DNA of 11,574 nt from Anaerolineaceae bacterium (GTDB lineage: Bacteria > Chloroflexota > Anaerolineae > 4572-78). The stretch spans positions 1 to 11,574 of the forward strand of contig JANTHQ010000031.1 in assembly GCA_024762375.1 (NCBI GenBank). The letters are read 5' to 3'. Of this stretch, positions 1-7,540 are shown one piece after another. Under the pieces are notes generated by a model that was not told where the DNA came from, did no database searches, and saw only the letters and a program-made list of their open reading frames with translations. Every line of letters starts with the position of its first letter. The stretch's first letter is position 1. A program made the position numbers and the translations under genes.

Positions 1-119
1 AGCACGGTTTCAAACGGATATTTTTCCGCCAGTTCCGTGAGAAAATCATTCAGGACAAAACGTTCATAAACCACGCCCAGTCCTTCGTTATAATCGGTCA
101 GATATTTTTTCCACGTCAT
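1..119 (-). CDS. Probable SAM-dependent methyltransferase, N-terminal fragment (cut by window edge)
   Basis: This is an open reading frame that starts at the ATG at 119-117 and runs off the window at position 1, so only about 40 codons are visible. The peptide begins MTWKKYLTDYNEGLGVVYER and continues with a helix-rich stretch ending FETVL, just where a class I methyltransferase would enter its first Rossmann strand (motif I). That motif itself lies outside the window, so the function is a resemblance and not shown. A GGTGA-type ribosome binding site lies 5 nt before the ATG. The frame stays open upstream for 16 more codons with a possible GTG start, but the ATG has the better signal. The gene follows the small membrane protein gene by 90 bp on the same strand and may be the distal gene of the rel operon or carry its own promoter. 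Confidence 0.5.
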   Translation of the reverse strand, partial: MTWKKYLTDYNEGLGVVYERFVLNDFLTELAEKYPFETV

Positions 120-174
120 TTTTTCACCAAACAGCGATAGAATCGGCGGGGCAATGGCACCCACCGTTGCGTTT

Positions 175-187
175 CAGTGTATCACTG
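175..187. promoter_or_regulatory. Short palindrome in the gap before the methyltransferase-like gene (possible operator)
   Basis: CAGTGTATCACTG is a perfect inverted repeat with 5-bp arms and a 3-bp spacer, located in the 90-bp gap between the small membrane protein gene and the methyltransferase-like gene. It could be a binding site for a dimeric regulator, but 5-bp arms also arise by chance. No flanking promoter boxes were convincing. Confidence 0.2.
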
Positions 188-209
188 CGCCGAATTTCGG
201 GCAAAGCGG

Positions 210-401
210 TCAGGTAATCATCGCCACAGCCAGCACGATGAATAAAATGCCCAAAATGATGTCGCGGGCAACGGTTTGTTTGGCTCGGACGGGGATGTTG
301 TCAACTTTGAAAAAGAGTACGAAGGCTTTAATGCCGGTCAAAAATAATTTCAGCCCCAGCAGGGCAATGATGGCAGCCAAGATGATGAATGCAATTCTCA
401 T
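210..401 (-). CDS. Small two-helix membrane protein, function unknown
   Basis: The product has 63 residues. Residues 2-27 and 44-62 are strongly hydrophobic and probably form two transmembrane helices. They are joined by a short basic segment (about residues 28-43, with K32, R39 and K41) that by the positive-inside rule would face the cytoplasm. No catalytic motif is visible. The ATG (401-399) overlaps the TGA of the upstream histidine kinase gene in an ATGA arrangement. No Shine-Dalgarno sequence precedes it, so translation probably depends on ribosomes finishing the kinase. This coupling is the main argument that it is a real gene and hints at a role with the kinase, for example anchoring a soluble kinase to the membrane; that role is inference. 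Confidence 0.6.
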   Translation of the reverse strand: MRIAFIILAAIIALLGLKLFLTGIKAFVLFFKVDNIPVRAKQTVARDIILGILFIVLAVAMIT

Positions 402-1036
402 AGGGGAAGGGTCAATTGAATGAGTGTGCCGTGTTTCGGCTGGGATTTGATGGTCAAATCGGCATCGATGGCTTCGGCGCGGATACGCATATTTTCGAAC
501 CCGGCGCCTTTGATGCTATCGCGCCGTTGGGCGATGATGGCGGGCTCGAACCCGACGCCGTCATCCGATAGGGTGAGTTGAAACCGGGTTTCGGTCGCTT
601 CGATGGAAAGATGGACTTTGCTGGCTTGTGCGTGTTTGCGGATGTTTCGCAGGGCTTCTTGAATGATGCGCGCCACGGCGAGTTGTTGCAGCCGACTCAG
701 TTGAATGTCGCCGGAGATTGAGAATGACACCGGCGGCCCGCCGCGCTGACGGTGCGTGTTGATTTCTCGCAGGAGCCAGGTTTTAAAATTGCTGTCGTCG
801 GTGAAGGGGGTGAGCAAGTCGGCTATCAATTGCCGAACCTGATTTGACGCGCTGATAGATTGTTGTTCCAGCAGTGCCAATTCGGCCTGCAGTGCGTCGG
901 TGTCACCCAGTTTTAAATGTTGTTGGCAGATGTTTATCTGCATGTTGATTTGTAGCAGGGTTTGGGCGATTGAATCGTGCAATTCTTGCGCGACATATTG
1001 CCGTTCATTCTCTGCAATGGATAGCGTGGCCGTCAT
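398..1036 (-). CDS. Sensorless HisKA_3-type histidine kinase (NarL/LiaS-like transmitter)
   Basis: The 212-residue product is only a transmitter module: the dimerisation/phosphoacceptor helix and the HATPase domain. The H-box is near the N-terminus (EllHD-like context QELHDSIAQTL, phosphoacceptor H20). Further on come the N-box (IIQEALRNIRKHAQA, about residues 123-137), the G1 box (DDGVGFEP) and the G2 box (GAGFENMRIRAEAI). This arrangement is typical of HisKA_3 kinases that phosphorylate NarL/LuxR-type response regulators. There is no signal peptide, transmembrane helix, PAS or GAF domain, so the signal must come through a partner or the protein is cytosolic. The ATG at 1036 is 4 nt after the rel stop codon and has AAAGG 7 nt upstream. 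It overlaps the next gene by 4 nt. No response regulator lies in this operon within the window. Confidence 0.88.
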   Translation of the reverse strand: MTATLSIAENERQYVAQELHDSIAQTLLQINMQINICQQHLKLGDTDALQAELALLEQQSISASNQVRQLIADLLTPFTDDSNFKTWLLREINTHRQRGGPPVSFSISGDIQLSRLQQLAVARIIQEALRNIRKHAQASKVHLSIEATETRFQLTLSDDGVGFEPAIIAQRRDSIKGAGFENMRIRAEAIDADLTIKSQPKHGTLIQLTLPL

Positions 1037-1040
1037 ACGA

Positions 1041-3230
1041 TTACCTTTTGCGATTGACCTCGATTACGTTGGGCAGCTGTTCGAGTTTGTCCATAACCCG
1101 TTTCAATTGCGAAACATCGGTTACTTCCAGTGCCAGCGAGACATCTGCCAGATGTTGTTTATTGCTGATTTTTACGTCGGTGATATTGATTTGTTCGTCG
1201 GTAATCACTTCCGATAAATCGCGCATCAGCCCCAGCCGATTGTAGGCGTGAACCAAAATGACGGCGGGGTATGTGGCGGTTTTTTGTCCGCCCCAACTCA
1301 CCTGAATGAGACGGTTGCGGTCGGTTATGTTTAAAATGTTGGGGCAGTCTTTGCGATGAATGGTGATGCCCCGCCCGCGGGTGATGTACCCCACAATTGG
1401 GTCGCCGGGCACGGGGCGGCAACAGCGAGCCATGTTGGTCAGTAAATCGCTCACGCCCAGCACAGTGACGCCGTCGGTGGGCGCCGGTGTCGGTGCGGCG
1501 GTGGGTGTCAATGGCAGCGCATCTGATTTGGCATTCTTTTTATGCGACAAATCTAACGCGGTGCGGATGACGTGCTGCAGCGAAATATCGCTAAAGCCCA
1601 GCGCCGCCAAAAAATCATCGGTTTTGTGGTAACCGCACGCTTCGGAAATTTCTTCATATCGCACATCATCGGTAATGTGCAATCGTTTCAGTTCGCGGTC
1701 CAAAATGTTGCGTCCCTGTGCGACGCTCTCATCGTAATTTTGTTTTTTGAACCAGTAGCGGATTTTTTTTCGGGCACGGCTGGTTTTTACATATCCCAAA
1801 TTCTCGTTCAGCCAATCTCGGCTGGGCCCGCCCCGTTTTGAGGTTAAAATTTCAACTTTATCACCGTTTTTCAGTTGATAGTCTAAACTGACCAAAATGC
1901 CGTTCACTTTTGCCCCGCGGCATTTGTGCCCGACTTCGGTATGGATAGAGTATGCCAAATCAATCGGGGTCGAGCCGAGTGGCAATTCAAAAATATCGCC
2001 TTTGGGGGTGAAAACATACACTTTTTCTTCGATAACATCTGATTTGACGGCATCCACAAATTCTCGCGCCGAGCTGTCGCCTTCCATCTGCATTTTGATG
2101 GCTTGCCGCATCGCGGCAATCTTTTGGTCGAGCGCGATATCGGCGCGTTTGCTGTCGTCTTTATAGCGCCAGTGGGCCGCGATACCCAATTCGGCCTGCC
2201 GGTGCATTTCTTCTGTGCGAATTTGAACTTCAAATTGATGCCCGCGCGAATCTGTGACGGCGGTATGCAGCGATTGATACCCGTTTTCTTTCGGCGCGGC
2301 GATATAATCGTCAAACTCGTGCGGGATGGGCCGCCATTTGGTGTGGATGACGCCCAATGCCGCATAGCAATCTCGCACCGAATTGACGATAACCCGCAAG
2401 GCGGTGATATCGTAAATCTGACTGATGTCAACTTCTTTGCGGCGCATTTTTTGGTAGATGCTGTACAGATGTTTGGCGCGCCAGTAAAGTTTTGCCTCGA
2501 TGCCCGCTTCGGCCAGCGCATCTTGCAATTCGCGGGCGATACGGTTGGCAAAACGTTCGGCATCGGTGCGGCGGGTTTCGCGCTGGCGGGCAATGTTGTT
2601 ATATTCGCTGGGGTACAGATGTTTGAAGGATTGATCTTCCAATTCTGATTTGAAAGATTGCATCCCCAGCCGATTGGCGAGCGGCGCGAAAATATCGAGC
2701 GTTTCGCGGGCGATGCGTTTCCGTTTGTGTTCCGGCAGCGAACCGAGTGTGCGAATGTTGTGCATCCGGTCGGCGAGCTTTATGAGCACCACGCGCACAT
2801 CTTCGCCGATGGCCAGAAACATTTTTCGCAAATTTTCGGTTTGCTGCAGTTCGCGGCGGCTGGAAGACGGGGTTCCCTTCTGTTCCGATGCTTGTTTCAG
2901 TTTGGTCACGCCGTCAACCAGTTTGGCGACGGTCGGTCCAAATTGCGCTTCGATTTCTTGCAGGGTGATGTCGGTATCTTCGGGGACATCGTGTAGCAAT
3001 GCGGCAACGATGACTTCGCCGTCCATTTTCAAATCAGACAGCATCTGTGCCACCGTGAGACAGTGAGTGATGTATGGTTCGCCCGATGCACGTTTTTGGG
3101 TGGCGTGCGCTTTGGCGGCCAGTGCATACGCTGCTTTTATTTGTTCTATATCCGATGGGGAAAGATAGCTTTCCAGCTCTTTATACCAGCCATCTAAATT
3201 CAGGGGGATGTTCACATCCACGTCTAACAT
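1041..3230 (-). CDS. rel: Long RelA/SpoT homolog, (p)ppGpp synthetase/hydrolase
   Basis: This makes and probably degrades the alarmone (p)ppGpp. Counting from the ATG at 3230 the protein has 729 residues, the normal length for the family. The order is: an HD hydrolase domain with the metal motif HDVPED (H80, D81, E84, D85); a synthetase domain with GYQSLHT (about 317-323); a TGS domain (about 402-464, starting VYVFTPKGDIF); a helical region; a conserved Cys pair with H625 and C629 (zinc-finger/CC region, from C603-C604); and a C-terminal ACT domain to the end. The residues before YIAAPK read EFDD (305-308), the EXDD form usual in RelA synthetases, not the RXKD form of most bifunctional enzymes. 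An upstream in-frame TTG at 3248 lacks a ribosome binding site, while the ATG has GGAG 10 nt upstream. The gene has its own promoter at 3302-3330 and heads an operon with the kinase. Confidence 0.95.
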   Translation of the reverse strand: MLDVDVNIPLNLDGWYKELESYLSPSDIEQIKAAYALAAKAHATQKRASGEPYITHCLTVAQMLSDLKMDGEVIVAALLHDVPEDTDITLQEIEAQFGPTVAKLVDGVTKLKQASEQKGTPSSSRRELQQTENLRKMFLAIGEDVRVVLIKLADRMHNIRTLGSLPEHKRKRIARETLDIFAPLANRLGMQSFKSELEDQSFKHLYPSEYNNIARQRETRRTDAERFANRIARELQDALAEAGIEAKLYWRAKHLYSIYQKMRRKEVDISQIYDITALRVIVNSVRDCYAALGVIHTKWRPIPHEFDDYIAAPKENGYQSLHTAVTDSRGHQFEVQIRTEEMHRQAELGIAAHWRYKDDSKRADIALDQKIAAMRQAIKMQMEGDSSAREFVDAVKSDVIEEKVYVFTPKGDIFELPLGSTPIDLAYSIHTEVGHKCRGAKVNGILVSLDYQLKNGDKVEILTSKRGGPSRDWLNENLGYVKTSRARKKIRYWFKKQNYDESVAQGRNILDRELKRLHITDDVRYEEISEACGYHKTDDFLAALGFSDISLQHVIRTALDLSHKKNAKSDALPLTPTAAPTPAPTDGVTVLGVSDLLTNMARCCRPVPGDPIVGYITRGRGITIHRKDCPNILNITDRNRLIQVSWGGQKTATYPAVILVHAYNRLGLMRDLSEVITDEQINITDVKISNKQHLADVSLALEVTDVSQLKRVMDKLEQLPNVIEVNRKR

Positions 3231-3301
3231 GGGCAAGGTGCTCCACAATCAAATTTCGCAATCGGCAATCATTCAAGTACAAACGAAAAGGTTGCACGCT
3301 A

Positions 3302-3330
3302 ATTTTAGCACAATTGTCTGCCGATGTAAA
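3302..3330 (-). promoter_or_regulatory. Sigma-70-type promoter for the rel operon
   Basis: On the minus strand TTTACA (3330-3325) and TAAAAT (3307-3302) are separated by exactly 17 bp. Each differs from the consensus by one base. Transcription would start near 3295, giving a leader of about 65 nt before the rel ATG at 3230. It lies in the 126-bp gap between the caspase-associated gene and rel, so rel can be expressed without the upstream operon. Confidence 0.72.
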
Positions 3331-3356
3331 TGCGAAGAATTTTGGCGAGCCGCTGT

Positions 3357-4871
3357 TTATTGTTTGCCGGTAAAACCGTGTTCGGAGATGGTTTTTATGG
3401 CCCGCATCACGGAACTGACCGGTAGCCCGATGGTTTTGCTGAGATTTTTGATTTCCAGTTCGCTGTAGCCCGCTGACAAGTCTCGGGTTCCGTGTTTGCG
3501 CTCTTCGATTGCGGCTTGCTGCACAAATTGTGCCACATGTTTCACTTCCGGGTCGCTCAGCGCACCGACCGACGTTTCGGGTGCGTTGGCAACACTGCGC
3601 CACAATTGAGAAACCGTGTCCGACACGGGGGTGGTCGGGTGAGCAACCATCCGCTCAATTTCGGCAATGTCTGCCAGCACCGATGTATCGACGGTGGTTT
3701 CTGTGCTGAATGTAAATGGCTCCCACAGAGTCCATGGCCCTTGCTGGTACAATCGCGATGCGGCTTGGTCGGCTAAAGAATCGCCCACAATCAACCCGGG
3801 TTCTTCGGCGTCACGGGCAATTGCCCCGCGATAACCTGCTGCCAGCATCGGTGGAAAGGTGAGTTTTCTCACACGAGAGCGCTGTTCGATACCGCGCCGT
3901 TCTTTGCCCGATACAAACAGGGCGGTGACATCGGGGTGGGTGGGCACGAGTTTTTTCAGGTTGCGCCGGACGGTATCAAATAACGACCAATTCGGTTTTG
4001 GTTGCAGGAGCATGGCTTGCGCCCCGATTATTCCCAACATCGGGTTGGTGAATTTCTGGTTCAGCAGCAGGTCGAGCATGTTTTTTCTCAGCACCGACCG
4101 CCCTTGCCGCAGCCCGCTCAGTGCCAGTTCGGCGGCGGCGTTTACCCGTTCCCAATCGTCGTATTGATAGCCTGCCCACAGCGGCGCCATATGGATGGAT
4201 GCCGCGCGCAGCGTTGGGGTGGAACGGGTATCAAAAGCGGGCAAGAAGACAATCGTAATCCAATCCGGTTCAACCCAGATGGGCAAATCTGCCCCCAACG
4301 ATTCGCCGTGAGCGGCACGTGTTTTCGATAGCCATTCGGTGTGGTTGCGCAGCACATACCCGCCGGGGTCGGCATCGCCGGAAAAACCGAGAATGCCGTC
4401 GCCGGTTTCGGCTTCGGCGGGGGGCAAATCGTCAAACAGATTGAGGCTGTCGGTGAGCAGTTGAAACGAGGAAATATCAATCGGTTTTTGGTATGCTTGC
4501 CCCACATTTCGGAAGATGAGCACCAACCGTCCGCCGTCTCCGTAATGCCGGTTGGGATGTTTGCTGAGATGTTCGGTGGGGCCGCCATGAGATTCGTGGC
4601 TGTTTTCTGCACCGGCAACGGGGGCGATGGTTTCAACCGGCAGGTCGATATCGTCTTTTGAGAAAATTTCACCGGGGTTTAACGCGATATAATCGCGGCG
4701 GACACTGTTTCCGGCGCGAACTTCAATTTGGTATAACCCCGGCGGCACTTTTTTCTCTAGCGTGCCCATACCGTATGCCACCGTGCGGAATTGATGGTCA
4801 ATCAGTCGCAGTTCGAGTGGCGTGCGGGCAGTCCTCAATGATACGGTTGCCTTTTTTTTATAACTTGACAT
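3357..4871 (-). CDS. Caspase-associated protein of unknown function
   Basis: The product has 504 residues counted from the ATG at 4871. That ATG has GGAG 9 nt upstream; an alternative TTG at 4886 is less likely. Residues 8-67 look like a small beta domain ending in VPPGLYQIEVRAG and resemble the C-terminus of the neighbouring caspase. A His-rich linker follows (H92, H95, H101, H105, H109). Residues 115-225 look like a mostly beta domain, and about 240-385 a helical domain with NPMLGIIGAQAML, HPDVTALFVSG and PPMLAAGY. From memory, similar central segments occur in hypothetical proteins beside bacterial caspases; this was not searched. The last 70 residues are helical and could form a helix-turn-helix-like fold (AGYSELEIKNLSKTIGLP). 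No enzyme motif is recognised and no signal peptide is present. The gene overlaps the caspase gene by 14 nt, which suggests coupled translation and a shared complex. Confidence 0.85.
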   Translation of the reverse strand: MSSYKKKATVSLRTARTPLELRLIDHQFRTVAYGMGTLEKKVPPGLYQIEVRAGNSVRRDYIALNPGEIFSKDDIDLPVETIAPVAGAENSHESHGGPTEHLSKHPNRHYGDGGRLVLIFRNVGQAYQKPIDISSFQLLTDSLNLFDDLPPAEAETGDGILGFSGDADPGGYVLRNHTEWLSKTRAAHGESLGADLPIWVEPDWITIVFLPAFDTRSTPTLRAASIHMAPLWAGYQYDDWERVNAAAELALSGLRQGRSVLRKNMLDLLLNQKFTNPMLGIIGAQAMLLQPKPNWSLFDTVRRNLKKLVPTHPDVTALFVSGKERRGIEQRSRVRKLTFPPMLAAGYRGAIARDAEEPGLIVGDSLADQAASRLYQQGPWTLWEPFTFSTETTVDTSVLADIAEIERMVAHPTTPVSDTVSQLWRSVANAPETSVGALSDPEVKHVAQFVQQAAIEERKHGTRDLSAGYSELEIKNLSKTIGLPVSSVMRAIKTISEHGFTGKQ

Positions 4872-5934
4872 CGCGATCGGCTCCAATCACTTCAAAAAAT
4901 CCGGCATTGGCGAACGAATTGCTGCCGGTGGCGGGGGTGATGCGGTACAGCCCGTTGCCCAATGGCACATCCCAGCTTCCGTTTACCGCCGAATGCACCG
5001 CGATTTGCTTCAATTGTCCATCGAACAGAACGACATCGGCCTTGAAACCCGCCGGAAACCGGATGTGGACGGTGTGCCGCAGCGCATCCGTTTCGTGTCG
5101 GGGGACGTTTCGGCGGAAAGTGACGGTCGGCGTGACCGGTTCTGCGACAAAAAATGGCACTTGTGGTTTGGGGCGGTGTTCGGTCAGCGAGCGTACCCGC
5201 TCGGTGACGTATGTCGCCAGTGTTTGGGCGTTAATTTCGCGGGAGCGGGGGTCAACCGCTTGTCCGTTTAAGCCTTCCAGCAGTGCTTTGGTGAAATATC
5301 CCCGTAATTCGTCGGGGTTGGCGGTCTCATCATCTTCTTCTTCGAATGCCAGTTCGCCAAAATATGTGGCCAGCCCGCGCACGGTCAACAATTTACCGTT
5401 TTGATTGTTGATTTCTGTCCATGTCGGGCCGAGCAGGGGTGCATTGGCGATGCGTTCGCGGCAAAAATCGGCGAAAAAGACGAGCTCGCGGAAGAATTGC
5501 GCTTTTTGAAACCACGACAAATATTTGGCATACGAAAAATTTTTACCGTAATGATCCGGCCCGGCATTTGCCATCAACAGGGCCGCCTCTTGCGGGTCGG
5601 GGGCGATGCCATGCCCGGAGCCGAACACATACAATCGTGTTTTGAACCAATCTGCGGGTTCATCTTCGATGCGGCTGCGGCATTTTGCCCACAACTCAAA
5701 CAGTGCGTCTTCAACGTCTTCTCGGGTGGGTTTGGCTTTGAAAAACGGGACATGCGGCGGGGCGCTGGTTTCATCGGTGGTGATGAGCCGGATATTCTCT
5801 TCCGGAACCCCGCCGAGTTTCGGGTCGGTGAGCCAGTTGAAAAAACTTTCAGCGTCTTCGCTGGCAGAACGCAAATCTGAAATCCCCGGATAACGGTTGA
5901 TGCCGATAACCAGCGCGTAATGTTGTTCGTTCAT
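4858..5934 (-). CDS. Caspase-family (peptidase C14-like) cysteine protease
   Basis: The 358-residue product has a caspase-like p20 fold at the N-terminus: YALVIGINRYPG at residues 6-17, then RSASEDAESF and a GVPEENIRLIT strand. The probable catalytic His is H108 in FGSGHGIAP and the catalytic Cys is C158 in FFADFCRER, preceded by the acidic D156 common in these enzymes. GYFTKALLEGLNG (about 212-224) matches the segment usually found in the p10-like part. Residues 287-350 form a separate small beta domain with VPLGNGLYRI. There is no signal peptide, so it should act in the cytosol. The start ATG directly follows the hydrolase TAG with no spacer, and the stop lies inside the start of the next gene. 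Such proteases are known in cell death, toxin activation and phage defence; the substrate here is unknown, and the two operon partners are natural candidates. Confidence 0.9.
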   Translation of the reverse strand: MNEQHYALVIGINRYPGISDLRSASEDAESFFNWLTDPKLGGVPEENIRLITTDETSAPPHVPFFKAKPTREDVEDALFELWAKCRSRIEDEPADWFKTRLYVFGSGHGIAPDPQEAALLMANAGPDHYGKNFSYAKYLSWFQKAQFFRELVFFADFCRERIANAPLLGPTWTEINNQNGKLLTVRGLATYFGELAFEEEDDETANPDELRGYFTKALLEGLNGQAVDPRSREINAQTLATYVTERVRSLTEHRPKPQVPFFVAEPVTPTVTFRRNVPRHETDALRHTVHIRFPAGFKADVVLFDGQLKQIAVHSAVNGSWDVPLGNGLYRITPATGSNSFANAGFFEVIGADRDVKL

Positions 5935-7467
5935 CTATGCCCATCCATGCTGCACAATATGTTTGACACTGGCCAGCGTTTGCGGTTCTTCGGCGTACCC
6001 GCTATGCTGCACCGCCGCCGATGCCAGCCCGTCGCCCCGATTTTCGGTGGCCCATACAACTCGGCGGTCATCGCCGAGAATGAATTTCCGCGCGGCGACA
6101 ATTTCATTGCCGTCATACGTTTTCTCATCCAAATAATAGCGCTGCATACCTGCGAGCGGCTGGTCGTATGCCAGTTTTTTCGGGTCGGTATAATCTTTTT
6201 CCAGTACCCCCGACACAAAATAAAGCAGAGAGCGCGGGTACAGCACCGGGAACATCGCTTTTCCTTTTTCACCTTCATCGGACATGGTGAACATGCGGAA
6301 ATTTTCAAAAAGATGTCCTATTCCGGTCACCAAATCGGCAAAACGTTTCATGTCAATCGCCGGGGCTTCAAAAATTATATTTTTAAATTGGAAATCGGCC
6401 GGGAGCGCATGGTTTGGGTCTGTGCGGGCGTGTTCCACATATTGCAACAGATTGTAAATGTAAATAGATCCGGCGCTGTGCCCCACCAGCGTAATTTCAG
6501 GATTATACCCCTGTTCAATTTTTTCGCTCAGCGCATCGATGAAAAACCAGCCGCCGCGTTCCGGTTTTTGGCCGGGGTTTTGAAATGTGTCGGCCGTTTC
6601 TTTTTTCATCATCTGCCAAATGCTTTCGCCAACGTTGGCCAGATAAAATTGCCGCAAAATTTCTTCCACGACGGTGCAATAAACGCCGTGGTCTCGTTTT
6701 TCGATGAACCGGTTGATAATTCGCACCAGAATTTCTCCGGCTTGTTTGATGAGCAGAGCAGTGGAAATCAACCCTTTACCGGCATTGGCTTCCACATCGG
6801 CGCGGATTGCGGCAACCACGTCCGGCGACATCAGCGTTTTGGCAGAAGCCCGGTTTACGGTCAGAATGCCTTTTGCGTTTTCCGTCTGTTCGGCTTGGTC
6901 CGGGGTAGCGGCGGCAACCACTTCGTTTACCGCCTGCTGAAATTTGGTGTCGGCCATCAGCTGGACTTCAAACGCGGCACGTTCGGCGTCATTCAGCGCA
7001 GACAATTGTTCGGTGGGCGTTATGGTGGGGAATGGTTCGGCGGCGTTCTCCGCCTTTTTCAATTCGATGGCCACTTCAATATCGGTGGGCAATTGCAATT
7101 GTCCGGTCGCTTTTCCGCCTTCCAAATCGAGCAATTTGCCGACGGTAAATTTTACCAGCATTTTTACCAGCGCTTTAAATATCGCCTCCCGATTTATTTC
7201 GTGTAGATTGTGTGACACGGCGCTGACGAAATCAGATTCCCACACGAAAAAAATCGGGTGCGCGCCGGTTGATTGATAGTGCGGCAGTAAATTTTCGGCG
7301 CTGGCGAGCGCATTTTTTTTGCTGACCAGCCCGCCGTGAAAATGAAAAAGTAATTTTGGATGAGACGGCAACTGGTCAACCAGCGCTCGCACATCCGCCG
7401 GGGATGTATCGTCAAGCACGCCATCTTTACCGGTGTTGAGGAAGAATTTTTTATCGAGTGGCATCAT
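5935..7467 (-). CDS. Large alpha/beta hydrolase (lipase/esterase-like), first gene of caspase operon
   Basis: Counting from the ATG at 7467 the product has 510 residues. It opens with LDKKFFLNTG and a strand leading to FHFHGGLV (H42-G46), an oxyanion-hole-like HGG motif. FFVWESDF (73-80) follows, then a long, mostly helical insertion (about 85-300). The nucleophile elbow is GHSAGS with S331. The late H488 (VQHSGYAEEP) is a reasonable catalytic His, and an Asp such as D372 a possible acid; these two assignments are less sure. No signal peptide is seen. GHSAG suggests ester or lipid substrates, but none can be named. The start was chosen because GAAGGA lies 6 nt before this ATG. The frame stays open to a TTG at 7557, but that codon is inside the insertion-sequence end and has no ribosome binding site. 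The stop codon abuts the caspase ATG. Confidence 0.82.
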   Translation of the reverse strand: MMPLDKKFFLNTGKDGVLDDTSPADVRALVDQLPSHPKLLFHFHGGLVSKKNALASAENLLPHYQSTGAHPIFFVWESDFVSAVSHNLHEINREAIFKALVKMLVKFTVGKLLDLEGGKATGQLQLPTDIEVAIELKKAENAAEPFPTITPTEQLSALNDAERAAFEVQLMADTKFQQAVNEVVAAATPDQAEQTENAKGILTVNRASAKTLMSPDVVAAIRADVEANAGKGLISTALLIKQAGEILVRIINRFIEKRDHGVYCTVVEEILRQFYLANVGESIWQMMKKETADTFQNPGQKPERGGWFFIDALSEKIEQGYNPEITLVGHSAGSIYIYNLLQYVEHARTDPNHALPADFQFKNIIFEAPAIDMKRFADLVTGIGHLFENFRMFTMSDEGEKGKAMFPVLYPRSLLYFVSGVLEKDYTDPKKLAYDQPLAGMQRYYLDEKTYDGNEIVAARKFILGDDRRVVWATENRGDGLASAAVQHSGYAEEPQTLASVKHIVQHGWA

Positions 7468-7473
7468 GCAACG

Positions 7474-7479
7474 TCCTTC
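7474..7479 (-). promoter_or_regulatory. Ribosome binding site deciding the hydrolase start
   Basis: GAAGGA on the minus strand ends 6 nt before the ATG at 7467-7465, which is directly followed by a second ATG. It is the only good Shine-Dalgarno sequence near the beginning of this frame and favours the 510-residue product over the longer version that begins within the insertion sequence. Confidence 0.65.
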
Positions 7480-7540
7480 GCCCGGGTTGGGCAGGTGTGT
7501 CCCCGTTGTGAAAACGGTTGCATTGTGCGGGGAATATTTG

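Noticed and set aside
2103..2648. Long plus-strand frame opposite rel (181 codons)
   Set aside because: It lies wholly inside a well-supported gene and encodes no recognisable protein; antisense open frames are expected at this base composition.
3230..3248. TTG at 3248 as the start of rel
   Set aside because: There is no ribosome binding site before it, and the ATG at 3230 has GGAG at 10 nt.
5920..7206. 428-codon plus-strand frame opposite the hydrolase gene
   Set aside because: It is Phe/His/Gly-rich with no domain and lies antisense to a gene with clear catalytic motifs.
7465..7523. Upstream ORF of 19 codons ending at ATGATG of the hydrolase gene
   Set aside because: It has an ATG at 7523 and a TGA that overlaps the hydrolase start, but no ribosome binding site and no composition evidence for coding.
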